Counted from the stretch's first letter, positions 7,626-16,494 are shown. The stretch: 64,000 nucleotides of DNA from Mycobacterium colombiense (GCF_001672755.1 NZ_LZKI01000064.1:49297-113296); one strand, 5' to 3'. Translations and numbers: made by a program. The notes: a model not told the origin generated them from the sequence alone.

Positions 7626-8045
7626 TCACTGCGCATTGCCCGGAGCCGCCGGGCTTGTGGGACTCGTTGAGGTGGCAGGACTCGTCGTTGGGGTCGCAGG
7701 GCTCGTTGAAGTCGTCGGACTCGTTGGGCTGGTAGGGCTCGTTGAAGTCGTCGGACTCGTTGGGCTCGTAGGGCTCGTAGGGCTCGCGGGCGTGGTGCTC
7801 GCAAGGCCCGGGCCTTCGCCACACCAGTCCGCCACATCTTTCGGGTACTGCTCGAGCGGTGGAGGACAACGCTGCCCCGGCGGGAAATTAGCGCCGGCGT
7901 TGAGCAGATCGCAGGGCACGTAGACCTGCTTGCCCTTAGGAGTGTTGGTCAGACACTTCGTCGGCGGCGCGCCATGTGCCTGGACGGGAATGATGGCAGC
8001 CGCCATCACCGCGCCGAGCGCCCAAGCAAGACGGCGATAGGTCAT
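7626..8045 (-). CDS. Secreted protein with Thr/Ser/Pro repeat tail
   Basis: A 139-residue protein. [18 protein letters not shown] is a signal peptide with cleavage near VQAHGA. The mature N-terminal part has four cysteines (KCLTNTP, YVPCDLL, QRCPPP, DWCGEG), suggesting two disulphides. From about residue 85 to the end it is a low-complexity tail of (T/S)-S-P and T-T-S-P units, a likely site of O-mannosylation as in mycobacterial cell-wall glycoproteins. The folded part is not recognised. It is convergent with the small peptide gene at 7440. Confidence 0.7.
   Translation of the reverse strand: MTYRRLAWALGAVMAAAIIPVQAHGAPPTKCLTNTPKGKQVYVPCDLLNAGANFPPGQRCPPPLEQYPKDVADWCGEGPGLASTTPASPTSPTSPTSPTTSTSPTSPTSPTTSTSPATPTTSPATSTSPTSPAAPGNAQ
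7658..7795. repeat. Coding tandem low-complexity repeat
   Basis: Imperfect units built on GTCGGACTCGTTGGGCT and GTAGGGCTCGTTGAA recur across about 140 bp inside the gene at 7626-8045, encoding its Ser/Thr/Pro tail on the minus strand. Period is a multiple of three, so copy-number change would keep the frame. It is likely length-variable between strains. Confidence 0.65.
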
Positions 8046-8324
8046 GAGGGCTCCTCGTTGTCGCTGCGAAGTTCATCACCGGGCTCACCGGTGATAATCC
8101 CAAGCAAACCAAATTCTGCCTTGGCGACAAAAACGCTCGTGCGATACGCGTTGTCGTGATGCGGTGCGGGGCGTGCACAATGTGGCAGCGCCGTCATAGG
8201 ACAAAATGCAGTCCGACCAGCCGGTTCCTTCGATTTCGTTCCCGTTCCACACCGCTCGATACGTGTGATTTCTGGCCTGCACGGCGTCAAGAGCCCCCGT
8301 GCGGACGAAGTCGTCCATCCCCAT
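8042..8324 (-). pseudogene. Possible frameshifted hypothetical gene
   Basis: Within the 612-bp gap 8046-8657 two overlapping minus-strand frames look like halves of one protein. The upstream half (start 8324) reads VQARNHTYRAVWNGNEIEGT then DCILSYDGAATLC; the downstream half reads AYRTSVFVAKAEFGLLGIIT then [15 protein letters not shown] and stops at 8042. A one-base shift near 8150-8170 would join them. The upstream frame stays open to about 8465 without a standard start. The family is unknown. It could be a decayed gene or chance reading in GC-rich DNA; the rest of the gap (8325-8657) shows nothing else. Confidence 0.3.
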
Positions 8325-8657
8325 GACTTCGGGTCCGTCGATCTCCGTTACTCCGTTGATCGGGCCCAGCAGCGGCGCGGGCGACGGCGCTTCCTGGCTT
8401 CCTGACGGCTCAATCCCGCCCCGTCCTCGTCGTACTGAGATTGCCGCCGAGCAGGGTGAGCTGTCATCACCTCAACCGTCTATTCACCCGGGTAAGTAAT
8501 GCGCCGCCGTGAAGCGAGGAGCGAATAGCTATGGCCGCGCGATAGTTAGTTCGTTGGCGTAAACAATTGAACGCCATCTGCTTTGCGCAACCTGAATTGT
8601 TCGCCCTCGATCTGAAACCAGCTTCGATTTAGGGCCGTCGCGCGTACGCTGAGCGAT

Positions 8658-8885
8658 ATGGTCAAGACCAAGACCAAGGTCTGCATACATTGCGGCCATA
8701 CGTTCGATCCGAACGAACGACCGCGTGACTTGTCCGATCCGGACTGGCTTCCGGCCGCATCAGTCTATTGTTCGCATGATTGTAGTGACCGGTTCCATTG
8801 CGAGATGGGGCATTGCTGCTCGACCCACGCGAAGGAGAAGGCCCGGCGCGAAGCCGCCAAGGCGGCGGCTTCCTCCAATGGCTAG
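8658..8885 (+). CDS. Small Cys/His-rich protein, probable zinc binder
   Basis: A 75-residue protein with MVKTKTKVCIHCGHTFDPNE, then VYCSHDCSDRFHCEMGHCCS. The CxxC pair near the N-terminus and a CxxxC/CxxxxCC cluster after a 30-residue spacer resemble treble-clef or FCS-like zinc sites. The last 20 residues are Lys/Arg/Ala-rich and helical, compatible with nucleic-acid or membrane-surface contact. No signal peptide. It is convergent with mmpL, whose stop is at 8902. I do not recognise a named family. Confidence 0.65.
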   Translation: MVKTKTKVCIHCGHTFDPNERPRDLSDPDWLPAASVYCSHDCSDRFHCEMGHCCSTHAKEKARREAAKAAASSNG

Positions 8886-8901
8886 GCGGGCATAGCGGAC
8901 G

Positions 8902-11841
8902 CTACGTCTGCGGACCCGACGCAGCCCCGTGCCGCGGGTGGTACAACAGCGCACGAACCAGCGGGCGCGGCCCCACGGACCGAAGCATCTGGCTGGCCGG
9001 CCGGACACGTACCCGCTTCGGCCACCAGAACCAGCGGCCCATCACCGTCATGATCGATGGCGTAATGAGCGATCGGACGACGAAGGTGTCGAACAACAGG
9101 CCGATGCCGATCGTGGTGCCGAATTGGCCGATCGCCCGGAGATCGCTGGTGATCATTGTGGCCATGGTGACGGCGAACACCACACCGGCGGCGGTCACCA
9201 CCGGGCCGGTCACACCCATGCCGCGGATGAGTCCCGTTTTCAGGCCGGCTCCGATCTCCTCCTCGATTCGGGACACCAGCATCAGGTTGTAGTCCGATCC
9301 CACCGCCAAGAGCACAATCAACGCGAATTCTGTTGCCACCCAGTGCAACTGGAAGTTACCAAGATGCTGCCAGATCAGTGTCGAGAACCCGAACGCGGCC
9401 CCCAACGACATCACGATGGTGCCGACGATGACACCCGCTGCGACCAGAGCGCGGGTGACGATCACCATGATGATGAAGATGAGCACGATCGAAGCCACCC
9501 CGGCGATCATCAGATCGTACTTGGCGCCGTTGGCGATGTCGTAAAACGTTGCGGCCGTGCCGCCGAGGTAGATGTCAGCATTCTCCAGCGAGGTGAGTTT
9601 CAGCGCCTCCTTGGCCGCTTGGCGCTCCTGATCGACGGACGCGATTCCCTTCGTCGTCGCCGGATCCACAGCGTGAGTGATGATGAAGCGAGCGGCCTTG
9701 CCGTCCGGCGACACCATCAAGCTCAACCCCAGCAAGAAGTCTGGGTTCTGGAAGATCTCGGGTGGCAGGTAGAACAGGCTCTCCACCTGAGAGTCGTTGA
9801 AAGACTTGCCCATCACGGCGTTCGTGTCTGTCAGCCTGTCGAACTGATCGATCAGGCTGTCGAACGAACTGTAGATGGTCAGCGTCGTATCCCGGATCGA
9901 CTTCGAGACCGCGATATTCTCGGGAATGATCGCCAGCAATTCGCGCGTGGCCTTGGCTGTGTCGGTGAGGTCGCTGGTGAGGGCGTGGAACTTTTCGGCC
10001 AGCTGATCGAACCCGTCCAGGGCGTCGAACAGGCTTCGTAGCGACCAGCAGATCGGGATGTCGTAGCAGTGCTTCTCCCAGTAGAAGTAGCTGCGAATCG
10101 GTCTCCAGAAGTCGTCGAAATCCGCGATGTGGTCCCGGATCTCGTCCGTGATGGCCGCCGTCTCCCCCGTGGTTTTCGAGCTGTCGTCCGCGGCGTTCGC
10201 AAGTCTCTGGGTCACGGCGTACTGGCGTTCCAAAAGGGCGATCTGAGTGTCGAGGAAACCGGTGATCTTCTTGATGTCGCCGACACGGTCCTTCAGGTAG
10301 TTCAGGTTGCTGCGGATCGGCGCGCTTTGCACACTGAGCTGGAACGGAATCGAGCCGTCTTGAATTGGCGGGCCGAGAGGTCTGGTGATGCTCTGCACCC
10401 GTTCGATTCCGGGCACCCGGAAGATGGCGCCGGCAATCTTGTCCAAAACCAGCATGTCTCTGGGATTGCGCAGATCGTGGTCCGATTCGATCATCAGAAG
10501 GTCCGGATTCAGGCGGGCCTGGGTGAAGTGTTGATCGGCCGCGGTGTACGCCTGCACAGACGAAGCACTCTGCGGCAGGTAGTACAGGTCGTTGTAGCGC
10601 GGAGTGAAGCCCATCAAGCCGATTGCGCCGACGATCGCCAGGATGACGGATGTCGCGAGGATCGGCGCCGGCCACCGCACGATGGCCGTCGCCAAACGGC
10701 GCCACCGGGTGTAGTTGAATTCGCGCTTCGGGTCGAACAGGCCGAAGCCGCTTGCGAAGGCGATCAGCGCCGGCGTCAGCGTGACCCCGGCGGCCACCAC
10801 CACCAGCAGACCCACCGCGCACGGAAACGCCAGCGAACTGAAGTACGGCAGCCGGGTGAATTTCAGACAGGCCAGCGCCCCGACGATCGTCAAACCCGAA
10901 CCCAGCACCACCTTGGTGACACCCGCGAAGGTGTCGTAGTAGGCGGCTTCGCGGTCCAGACCCCGTTCGCGGCCCTCCTGGTAGCGGCCGACCATGAAAA
11001 TCGCGTAGTCGGTACCCGCCGCGATGGCCAGTGCCGTCAGCAAATTGACGGCGAAGGTCGACAGCCCCATGATGCCGGTTTCGCCCAGCAGTGCCACCAC
11101 GCCGCGGCCGGTAGCCAGTCCGACGAACAGGATGACCATCGTCAGCAGCACCGTGCCGATGGATCGATAGACGAACATCAGCATGATCGCGATGATGATG
11201 ATGGTGATGATCGTCATCTTGGCCAGGCTCGCGTCGCCTACGACGATCGTGTCGGCGGTCAGGGCTCCCTGACCGGCCACGTAGGCCTTCACCCCCGCCG
11301 GCGGCTTCGAATCCGCGACGATTTTGCGAACCGCGGCGACCGATTTGTCGCCGACCGCTCCGCCCTGGTCACCGCGCAGGTTGACCTGAACATAGGCGGC
11401 CTTGTGGTCGTAGCTCTCGACACCGGAGGACGTGAATCGCTGTCCCCAGAAATTCAGCGCATGCTCGACGTGTTCGTCGTCCCGCTGCAGCTTCTTGACC
11501 AGGTCGTCGTAATACCGGTGGGCGTCCTCGCCGAGAGGTTTGTCGCCGACGAGGGTCACCAGGACGAGGTTGTCGGAGTCGTACTCCTTGAATTTCTGCC
11601 CGATGTGCTTCATCCCGGTCACCGAAGGCGCGTCGGATGGCGACAGCGGCACCGAGACTTCCTCGGCGACCGCCTCCAACTGGGGGACGAAGACGTTGAC
11701 GCCGACTGCGATCAGCAGCCAGATCAACACGATCGGCAGCGCCAGGGCGCGGATGGTTCGGGCCAGCCGCGGTTTGCGCTCAACTTCGGTGCGCTGCGCG
11801 ACGGGGATTCTGTCCGTGTCGCTCGTGTCGTCGGCGGTCAC
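8902..11841 (-). CDS. MmpL family RND transporter
   Basis: A 979-residue protein of MmpL length and layout: one N-terminal membrane helix (ALALPIVLIWLLIAVGVNVF), a large periplasmic domain, five clustered helices with AIAAGTDYAIFMVGRYQEGR (the proton-relay region with the conserved DY pair), a second periplasmic domain, and a C-terminal helix set containing LLAVGSDYNLMLVSRIEEE. MmpL proteins export lipids or siderophores across the mycobacterial inner membrane using the proton gradient. The start overlaps the upstream mmpS stop by 4 nt, typical for mmpS-mmpL operons. Which lipid is moved cannot be read from the sequence; an adjacent biosynthetic cluster is absent. Confidence 0.92.
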   Translation of the reverse strand: MTADDTSDTDRIPVAQRTEVERKPRLARTIRALALPIVLIWLLIAVGVNVFVPQLEAVAEEVSVPLSPSDAPSVTGMKHIGQKFKEYDSDNLVLVTLVGDKPLGEDAHRYYDDLVKKLQRDDEHVEHALNFWGQRFTSSGVESYDHKAAYVQVNLRGDQGGAVGDKSVAAVRKIVADSKPPAGVKAYVAGQGALTADTIVVGDASLAKMTIITIIIIAIMLMFVYRSIGTVLLTMVILFVGLATGRGVVALLGETGIMGLSTFAVNLLTALAIAAGTDYAIFMVGRYQEGRERGLDREAAYYDTFAGVTKVVLGSGLTIVGALACLKFTRLPYFSSLAFPCAVGLLVVVAAGVTLTPALIAFASGFGLFDPKREFNYTRWRRLATAIVRWPAPILATSVILAIVGAIGLMGFTPRYNDLYYLPQSASSVQAYTAADQHFTQARLNPDLLMIESDHDLRNPRDMLVLDKIAGAIFRVPGIERVQSITRPLGPPIQDGSIPFQLSVQSAPIRSNLNYLKDRVGDIKKITGFLDTQIALLERQYAVTQRLANAADDSSKTTGETAAITDEIRDHIADFDDFWRPIRSYFYWEKHCYDIPICWSLRSLFDALDGFDQLAEKFHALTSDLTDTAKATRELLAIIPENIAVSKSIRDTTLTIYSSFDSLIDQFDRLTDTNAVMGKSFNDSQVESLFYLPPEIFQNPDFLLGLSLMVSPDGKAARFIITHAVDPATTKGIASVDQERQAAKEALKLTSLENADIYLGGTAATFYDIANGAKYDLMIAGVASIVLIFIIMVIVTRALVAAGVIVGTIVMSLGAAFGFSTLIWQHLGNFQLHWVATEFALIVLLAVGSDYNLMLVSRIEEEIGAGLKTGLIRGMGVTGPVVTAAGVVFAVTMATMITSDLRAIGQFGTTIGIGLLFDTFVVRSLITPSIMTVMGRWFWWPKRVRVRPASQMLRSVGPRPLVRALLYHPRHGAASGPQT

Positions 11842-12263
11842 GCGGACTTGTCCAAGCAGGAAACCTGCGCGTCGCGGTTGTTGGCCTGTTGTTGATCGAC
11901 CAATTTGCCGTCGACCGTGATGCGGCAGCCGATGAAGGGGCTGTCACCTTGGGCGACGACATAGGCGAAGATGCCGGGCATCTCGGCGACGATCGTCTTC
12001 GACCACGGCAGTGTGCTGAAGCTGGCCTTCTGGGGTAGCGAGTCCGCATCCATCCAGTTGACGACGCCGGTCGTCCCGGGCGGTCCCAGGATTTCGTAGA
12101 TGGCGGTCTTGGCCGCGTACGGCGGGGTCGCATCCCGCGGGTCGGGCTTGGGCAGGCCAGGTCCTGGGAAAACGCCATTGAGTCGAACCACCGCAACGCC
12201 GCCGATGATCAGCGCGACGGCCACCACCAGCGGAACCCATGCCCGCTTGAGAAGCCTCAACAC
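11838..12263 (-). CDS. MmpS family membrane protein
   Basis: A 141-residue protein: basic N-terminus and a membrane helix (VPLVVAVALIIGGVAVVRL), a proline-rich stretch, and a soluble extracytoplasmic domain with WSKTIVAEMPGIFAYVVAQG and two cysteines (FIGCRI, VSCLD), the usual MmpS layout. MmpS proteins act with their MmpL partner as periplasmic adaptors. The GTG start at 12263 is the first that preserves the helix. It is translationally coupled to mmpL. Confidence 0.9.
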   Translation of the reverse strand: MLRLLKRAWVPLVVAVALIIGGVAVVRLNGVFPGPGLPKPDPRDATPPYAAKTAIYEILGPPGTTGVVNWMDADSLPQKASFSTLPWSKTIVAEMPGIFAYVVAQGDSPFIGCRITVDGKLVDQQQANNRDAQVSCLDKSA

Positions 12264-12580
12264 CGTGCCCCCCGATTAGGAATGCTCGACGGGCTGATAC
12301 TAAGGCATCTCTTCGCGTGCGCCACGGCTAGCCGAACGCCACAGCGGTCGAGTTGATTCCCTGGGTGGCCACCAGACCGACGCTGCAGCGGCAGCGGCGA
12401 CACAACCTCATCTTCGCTGCGATGGTGGTGGCGCGGAGTAGCGGTGTCAGCGATGCGGCGGAGCAGCCTTTGCTTCCAACCAAATTCACGCCGATACACA
12501 CCTCCGCGCCCCGCGGCCGTCAAACCACTCGCTTGCAGTGCTTTTCACTATGACCCTTCGTCGGTCGCTCGAACGATTAC
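12264..12580. other. Intergenic region upstream of mmpS
   Basis: About 317 bp between the mmpS start and the regulator remnant. It must contain the mmpS-mmpL promoter. No clear palindrome, RNA gene or ORF with family resemblance was seen; short open frames here are likely chance. Confidence 0.35.
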
Positions 12581-13122
12581 TGCGGAGGCGATGGTTCGGT
12601 CGCGGCCGAGGTGCTTGACGGTCAGCCACCGCACCTTCGCGATTTTTTGCTGCGTACCTCTGTCCTCGGGCGACTCAGCGGTCCGCTGTGCGATGCGGTG
12701 CTTGAAACGTCTTGCTCGGCCTCGGTTTCGGAGAAAGATCGAGCGCGAAAACCTGTTTGTGGTGCCGCTGGACATGTCGCGTCACTGGTATCGCTATCAC
12801 CAGCTGTTCGGAGAGTTGTTGCGCACCGAGGTCCTCCGCTTCGAGCCCGATCTCGTCGCCGATCCGCACCGACGGGCCCGCGAAATGGTTCGAGAGCCAG
12901 GGCCTCGTCGATAAGGCGGTGCGCCATCTGGTCGCCGGCGGTGCTGACATCACCTCGACGGTGGTCCCGTCCGCCGAGCGGCCAGCGAGCGTCGCAGCGA
13001 CTTCGTGCGACCAGGGGTGCGCGGTCGGTGAGCAGCTGACCCCCAAGGAGTTCGAGGTTCTTCGCGTACTCCCCACGCGCAGGGCGGCGGTTAGCCGCGC
13101 GCGAGAACTCGGCCTGTTGTAA
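12581..13122 (+). pseudogene. Decayed LuxR/MalT-type ATP-binding regulator
   Basis: Pieces of a large ATP-binding LuxR-family regulator follow one another in different frames. First GQPPHLRDFLLRTSVLGRLS then GPLCDAVLETS (from 12611); next ENLFVVPLDMSRHWYRYHQL and FGELLRTEVLRFEPDLVADP (from about 12745); then WFESQGLVDKAVRHLVAGG (from about 12885); and finally EQLTPKEFEVLRVLPTRRAA, the start of the LuxR helix-turn-helix, before a stop at 13120. In intact members these lie far apart from the HTH because of a long TPR-like region, so there is an internal deletion besides at least two frameshifts. The Walker-motif N-terminus is missing. Clearly non-functional. Confidence 0.75.
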
Positions 13123-13159
13123 TTCGCATATCCTCTGTGGAGCTGCGTCACGAGGTCAC

Positions 13160-13504
13160 CTATGAAGACCACCCTTGACCACCTAGCCACAGCGGCGGCT
13201 CCTGGCCGTTGTACATGCTGTTGGGCCGCCATCGCTGCCTGCGCATAAGCCGACTGGCGTGGTGCTCGGCCACGTCCTTCAGGTATTCGACGTCGTCGCT
13301 GGTCCACGGGTGCTGACCGGTCCCGTCCAACGACCACCTCGGTTGGCCGTCCTGCTCGTAGCGGGTTATCCGGTACCGCCAGGCGACGTGTCTGCCCTTG
13401 GCGTCAACCTGCCAGTCCAGCAGCCGCGGGCGGACGGCCTCGGGCGTCCGCTGGATGAATTCCCGGGGGTGGGTGATCCGGATCTCGATGAACTCGCCAC
13501 CCAT
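13160..13504 (-). CDS. Hypothetical protein
   Basis: A 114-residue soluble protein beginning MGGEFIEIRITHPREFIQRT, rich in Arg, Trp and charged residues (RPRLLDWQVDAKGRHVAWRY), without signal peptide, membrane segment or cysteine. I do not recognise the family. It is convergent with the regulator remnant. Start is ATG 13504. Confidence 0.55.
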   Translation of the reverse strand: MGGEFIEIRITHPREFIQRTPEAVRPRLLDWQVDAKGRHVAWRYRITRYEQDGQPRWSLDGTGQHPWTSDDVEYLKDVAEHHASRLMRRQRWRPNSMYNGQEPPLWLGGQGWSS

Positions 13505-13835
13505 GAATCAACCCTAATCGAATGGAACGAGGTCGTGGCAGACCGAAAACAATCCGAGCCGAAAGCATGACCCCGGCCATCCGCACCTGGTGACGGTGGA
13601 TGGCCACCACAACACTGCTCCGCAGCCATAGGTCGCGACGATCGGCCCCGGTCAGGCGTTGACATAGACCTTCAAATCCCTTGAGCAGCTTCGCCATAAC
13701 GCGTGCGGGTGACGTTCCATCTGGCCCGCAGCGCAACTTGCGCCCGCCGGGACTTCCCTCATCGGCAAAACAGGTAGCCCAATACGCGCGAATTGCACGC
13801 ACCGCTCTCGTACCGTCACTGGCAGGAGGTGCGAT
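13505..13835. other. Intergenic region between divergent genes
   Basis: The 331 bp between the minus-strand hypothetical gene and the plus-strand lipoprotein gene. A minus-strand open frame (from about 13697, MAKLLKGFEGLCQRLTGADR) runs through it and into the next gene antisense; it has no recognisable family, and I treat it as unproven. The GGCAGGAGG before 13836 is the lipoprotein's ribosome site. Confidence 0.3.
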
Positions 13836-14411
13836 ATGCGGAGACCGGTGTTCGCGTTCCTCGTTGCAGGGCTGCTGGTGGCCGCGTGCCACGGCGTCGA
13901 CCGCGAAAAGAGTTCTTCACCGAATGCACAGCAGCAGGCCGTCGTCGGCGTCGTGCTGCGAACCGCTCAGCCGCAGTATCCGAGAGGGACTGCACCGAAA
14001 CTCGACATGGTGCTGCACAACAACGGCACCACGACGTGCAAGCTGCCCACCTCGCCGGTGGGCTCGGTCGACGTCGTGTCGGTCACGCGCGACGCCGAGG
14101 CCGTGGTCGGGAAGGCGGGTAATGCAACCTATTACGGCGGAATCGGCGATGTGGTCAATCGCAGCCTGAAAGACGTCCCGCCCGACGCGGAGACGACCGT
14201 ACCACTGGACATCAAGGCGTTAGCGAATAGCCCTGCGGTGCTTGTCGTTTCGCGGCCAACTGGCGCCGGCGACGCGAACCTGACCAGTTGGAAGCTGGAT
14301 CCGCCGGGCAAGTACAAGGTGACCGCGCGCCTGGCACCGGTCGTCGGCACCGCCGAGACGTGTGTGACCCCGTCCGCGTTAGCCGCTGTCGAATTCGAGG
14401 TCACGCCGTGA
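13836..14411 (+). CDS. Putative lipoprotein
   Basis: A 191-residue exported protein. MRRPVFAFLVAGLLVAAC is a lipoprotein signal with lipobox LVAAC. The mature part has a beta-rich pattern, with PQYPRGTAPKLDMVLHNNGT recalling the intracellular-protease-inhibitor or DUF4232-like beta-sandwich, and two further cysteines (TTCKLP, AETCVTP) that may pair. GGCAGGAGG gives a strong ribosome site. Its stop overlaps the next gene's GTG by 4 nt, so it is coupled to the metalloprotease-VWD gene, and the two products may act together on the cell surface. The function is unknown. Confidence 0.75.
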   Translation: MRRPVFAFLVAGLLVAACHGVDREKSSSPNAQQQAVVGVVLRTAQPQYPRGTAPKLDMVLHNNGTTTCKLPTSPVGSVDVVSVTRDAEAVVGKAGNATYYGGIGDVVNRSLKDVPPDAETTVPLDIKALANSPAVLVVSRPTGAGDANLTSWKLDPPGKYKVTARLAPVVGTAETCVTPSALAAVEFEVTP

Positions 14412-15034
14412 AGCGCCGTTCGTGCGCCGTCGTGGCCGTCTGTGTGTTGACCGCTATCGCCGGAAACGCGAAACCCGCAGCGCTGGCCGATGTCACGGCC
14501 GACTCGGGCGCCGAGCCGGGGCTGGCCGCATGCGAAAAAGTGTTCGCTACCACCGACCCGGCGGGCCTGTGGCGCCAGTCCAATGGCCCCGGTACCCCGC
14601 CGGTGCAGATAGAGACGACCGACGTCGGCCCGGACGGCGCCGGCACGGGAACCAGCGTGGTCGAGGGGCAGGTCATCATCTACTGGGACCCCGACCAGGT
14701 CATCACCAAGGACGGCATCACAGCGAGCCCGTGTGAGGTGCTCTACCACGAGCTGCAACATGCGGCCGACGACGGGCCCAACGGACTTCCACGCAGCGAG
14801 CTGGACAACACATGCAACGGCGTCAAGTACGCGGAGTGGCGCGCGGTAGCGGCCGAGAACATGTTCCGGCGCGCAACGGGATTGGGCGATCGCCAGACGT
14901 ACAACGGCGGCAGCGTCGGGCCAGGATCATTCCAGGACTGTAAAAAACAGGAGCAGCAGAAACAACAAGAAAAAGGCAGGCAACAACGCGTTCGGCGACC
15001 CGCACATCACCACCACCGACGGCTTGATTTATGA
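14408..15034 (+). CDS. Exported metalloprotease-like protein, N-terminal part of a frameshifted gene
   Basis: Starts at GTG 14408 (coupled to the lipoprotein stop). VKRRSCAVVAVCVLTAIAGN is a signal peptide. The mature part has VVEGQVIIYWDPDQVITKDG and then the zinc-protease motif HExxH in EVLYHELQHAADD, with YAEWRAVAAENMFRRATG supplying a possible third glutamate ligand. The context resembles M91/effector-type zinc peptidases, but this is inferred from the motif. The frame then enters a Lys/Gln-rich linker and runs into residues without protein character before stopping at 15034. The VWD domain lies in the neighbouring frame, so this is most likely the front half of one protein. Confidence 0.7.
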   Translation: MKRRSCAVVAVCVLTAIAGNAKPAALADVTADSGAEPGLAACEKVFATTDPAGLWRQSNGPGTPPVQIETTDVGPDGAGTGTSVVEGQVIIYWDPDQVITKDGITASPCEVLYHELQHAADDGPNGLPRSELDNTCNGVKYAEWRAVAAENMFRRATGLGDRQTYNGGSVGPGSFQDCKKQEQQKQQEKGRQQRVRRPAHHHHRRLDL

Positions 15035-16433
15035 CGTGCAGCAGGTCGGCGAGTTCACGGCGTACACCTCGGACAACGCCGACGCGCCGAAGGTGCAGCT
15101 GCGCACCGCACCGGTGCCGGACTCGCAGTCCGCATCGATGGTGACCGCCGCGGCGGCGGGAAACAACGGCGAGAGGGTGGCGTTCGTCCTCGACGACGGG
15201 CGACTGACCATCAGCCACGGCGCCAAGCACGAAGCCATCGCCGTGGGCCGGGGCTCCACCACGACTCTTCTCGGAGGCGTCACGGTTTCGGCCACGGCAG
15301 CCGAAGCGATCTTCGTCGGCAGCTCTTACACCGTGCACTGGCCCGACGGATCGGAACTGTACGTCGACGAGTCAGGCTACTGGGGTCTGCGGGTGTCGTT
15401 CTCTCCGTCCGACAAAGCCAACGGGGACAAACCGCGCGGCCTGTTCGGCACGTTCAACGGCGACCCCGCCGATGACCTGACGCGACCGGACGGCAGGGTG
15501 GTTCCGGTCAATTCGCCCGATGACGTCATCCGGTCGCAGTTCGGCGACGCATGGCGAATCAGCCAGAGCGACAGTCTGTTCCCGTACGGACCAGGCCAAT
15601 CGACCGACACCTTCACCAACCGCGCCTTCCCGGCCCCGCGGCCGCCGTTCTCTCCCGCGGTGACGGATCAAGCGCGGCAAGTGTGCACCTCCGCCGGGGT
15701 GATCGGCGACGCGATCCTGGCGGCGTGCGTGTTCGACGTGTCCATTACCGGCAACCCGGCGCTGGCCGATACGGCGGCGCAGGTGTCCCGCGAACAGACG
15801 GTTACCGCGGTAGCCGGTGAACCGTTGAACGCCAAGGGCTTTGGGCCTGGCCTATCGGTCAGCGGCGCCGTCCACAAGGACCAGCCGGTGACCTATGAGT
15901 TCACCGCGAAACCCGGGCAGGTGGCCGACATCCGAAGTATGTGCACACCGACGGGAAGGAACGTGAGGTACACGATCTCGTCGTCCACCGGTTCGTTCGC
16001 CGACCCGATCGGCGGCGTCGACGGATGCGCAGACCTCGGCCGCGTGGCCTTCGCCAGCGCCGACAGCTACCAGCTGGTGATCACCGGCGACGGACAGTAC
16101 GGCATCACCTGGCGGACCACGCCGGGCGACGTCCACCAAAATCTGAACCAGACGGCGTCGAACGCCGGACACGTGAACGCGGCCACACGGCATTACCTCG
16201 CTTTCACGGTCACGCCCGGGCAAACGTGGACGTTCACCCCCGACGGAAACTGTCGTCAAGTCAACGGGTTCCAATGGTCCGTGGTCGATAACGGCGGGGC
16301 ACTCAACGACCGCGGCATCTACGACGGGTGCAACCCGATGGGACCGCTCAGCCTCGCACCAGGCCGATACTCCGTGAGGATCGAAGCCGGCGGCGCCGAC
16401 GCCGACTACCACTTCACCGCCAAGCAGTCGTGA
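14976..16433 (+). CDS. Von Willebrand factor D-type domain part of the same frameshifted gene
   Basis: Beginning in the +1 frame immediately after an A-run (14970-14974), the sequence reads AGNNAFGDPHITTTDGLIYD then VQQVGEFTAYTS, the exact opening of a VWD domain (GDPH...TDG..YD). It continues with WGLRVSFSP, RGLFGTFNGDPADDLTRPDG (the GLCGxxNG-like motif), and VCTSAGV. Two C-terminal beta-rich segments with paired cysteines follow (VADIRSMCTPTGRN/GCADLG; NCRQVNG/GCNPMG). The frame is open for over 480 codons. It has no start codon or signal of its own before 15024, which supports joining to the upstream protease part as a protein of about 675 residues. Confidence 0.75.
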   Translation, partial: AGNNAFGDPHITTTDGLIYDVQQVGEFTAYTSDNADAPKVQLRTAPVPDSQSASMVTAAAAGNNGERVAFVLDDGRLTISHGAKHEAIAVGRGSTTTLLGGVTVSATAAEAIFVGSSYTVHWPDGSELYVDESGYWGLRVSFSPSDKANGDKPRGLFGTFNGDPADDLTRPDGRVVPVNSPDDVIRSQFGDAWRISQSDSLFPYGPGQSTDTFTNRAFPAPRPPFSPAVTDQARQVCTSAGVIGDAILAACVFDVSITGNPALADTAAQVSREQTVTAVAGEPLNAKGFGPGLSVSGAVHKDQPVTYEFTAKPGQVADIRSMCTPTGRNVRYTISSSTGSFADPIGGVDGCADLGRVAFASADSYQLVITGDGQYGITWRTTPGDVHQNLNQTASNAGHVNAATRHYLAFTVTPGQTWTFTPDGNCRQVNGFQWSVVDNGGALNDRGIYDGCNPMGPLSLAPGRYSVRIEAGGADADYHFTAKQS

Positions 16434-16494
16434 GGTCTGGCGTCCTGATGCTGGCCGCCTGACTCCGCATCTGCCGATCGGGGCGACCAACCAC

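Noticed and set aside
7658..7795. Regular repeats that could suggest a CRISPR array
   Set aside because: Units are contiguous, degenerate and coding; there are no spacers of constant length and no cas genes.
10069..11895. Long plus-strand frame opposite mmpL
   Set aside because: Antisense to a clear MmpL coding sequence; rich in Arg, Asp, His and Gln, with no recognisable domain.
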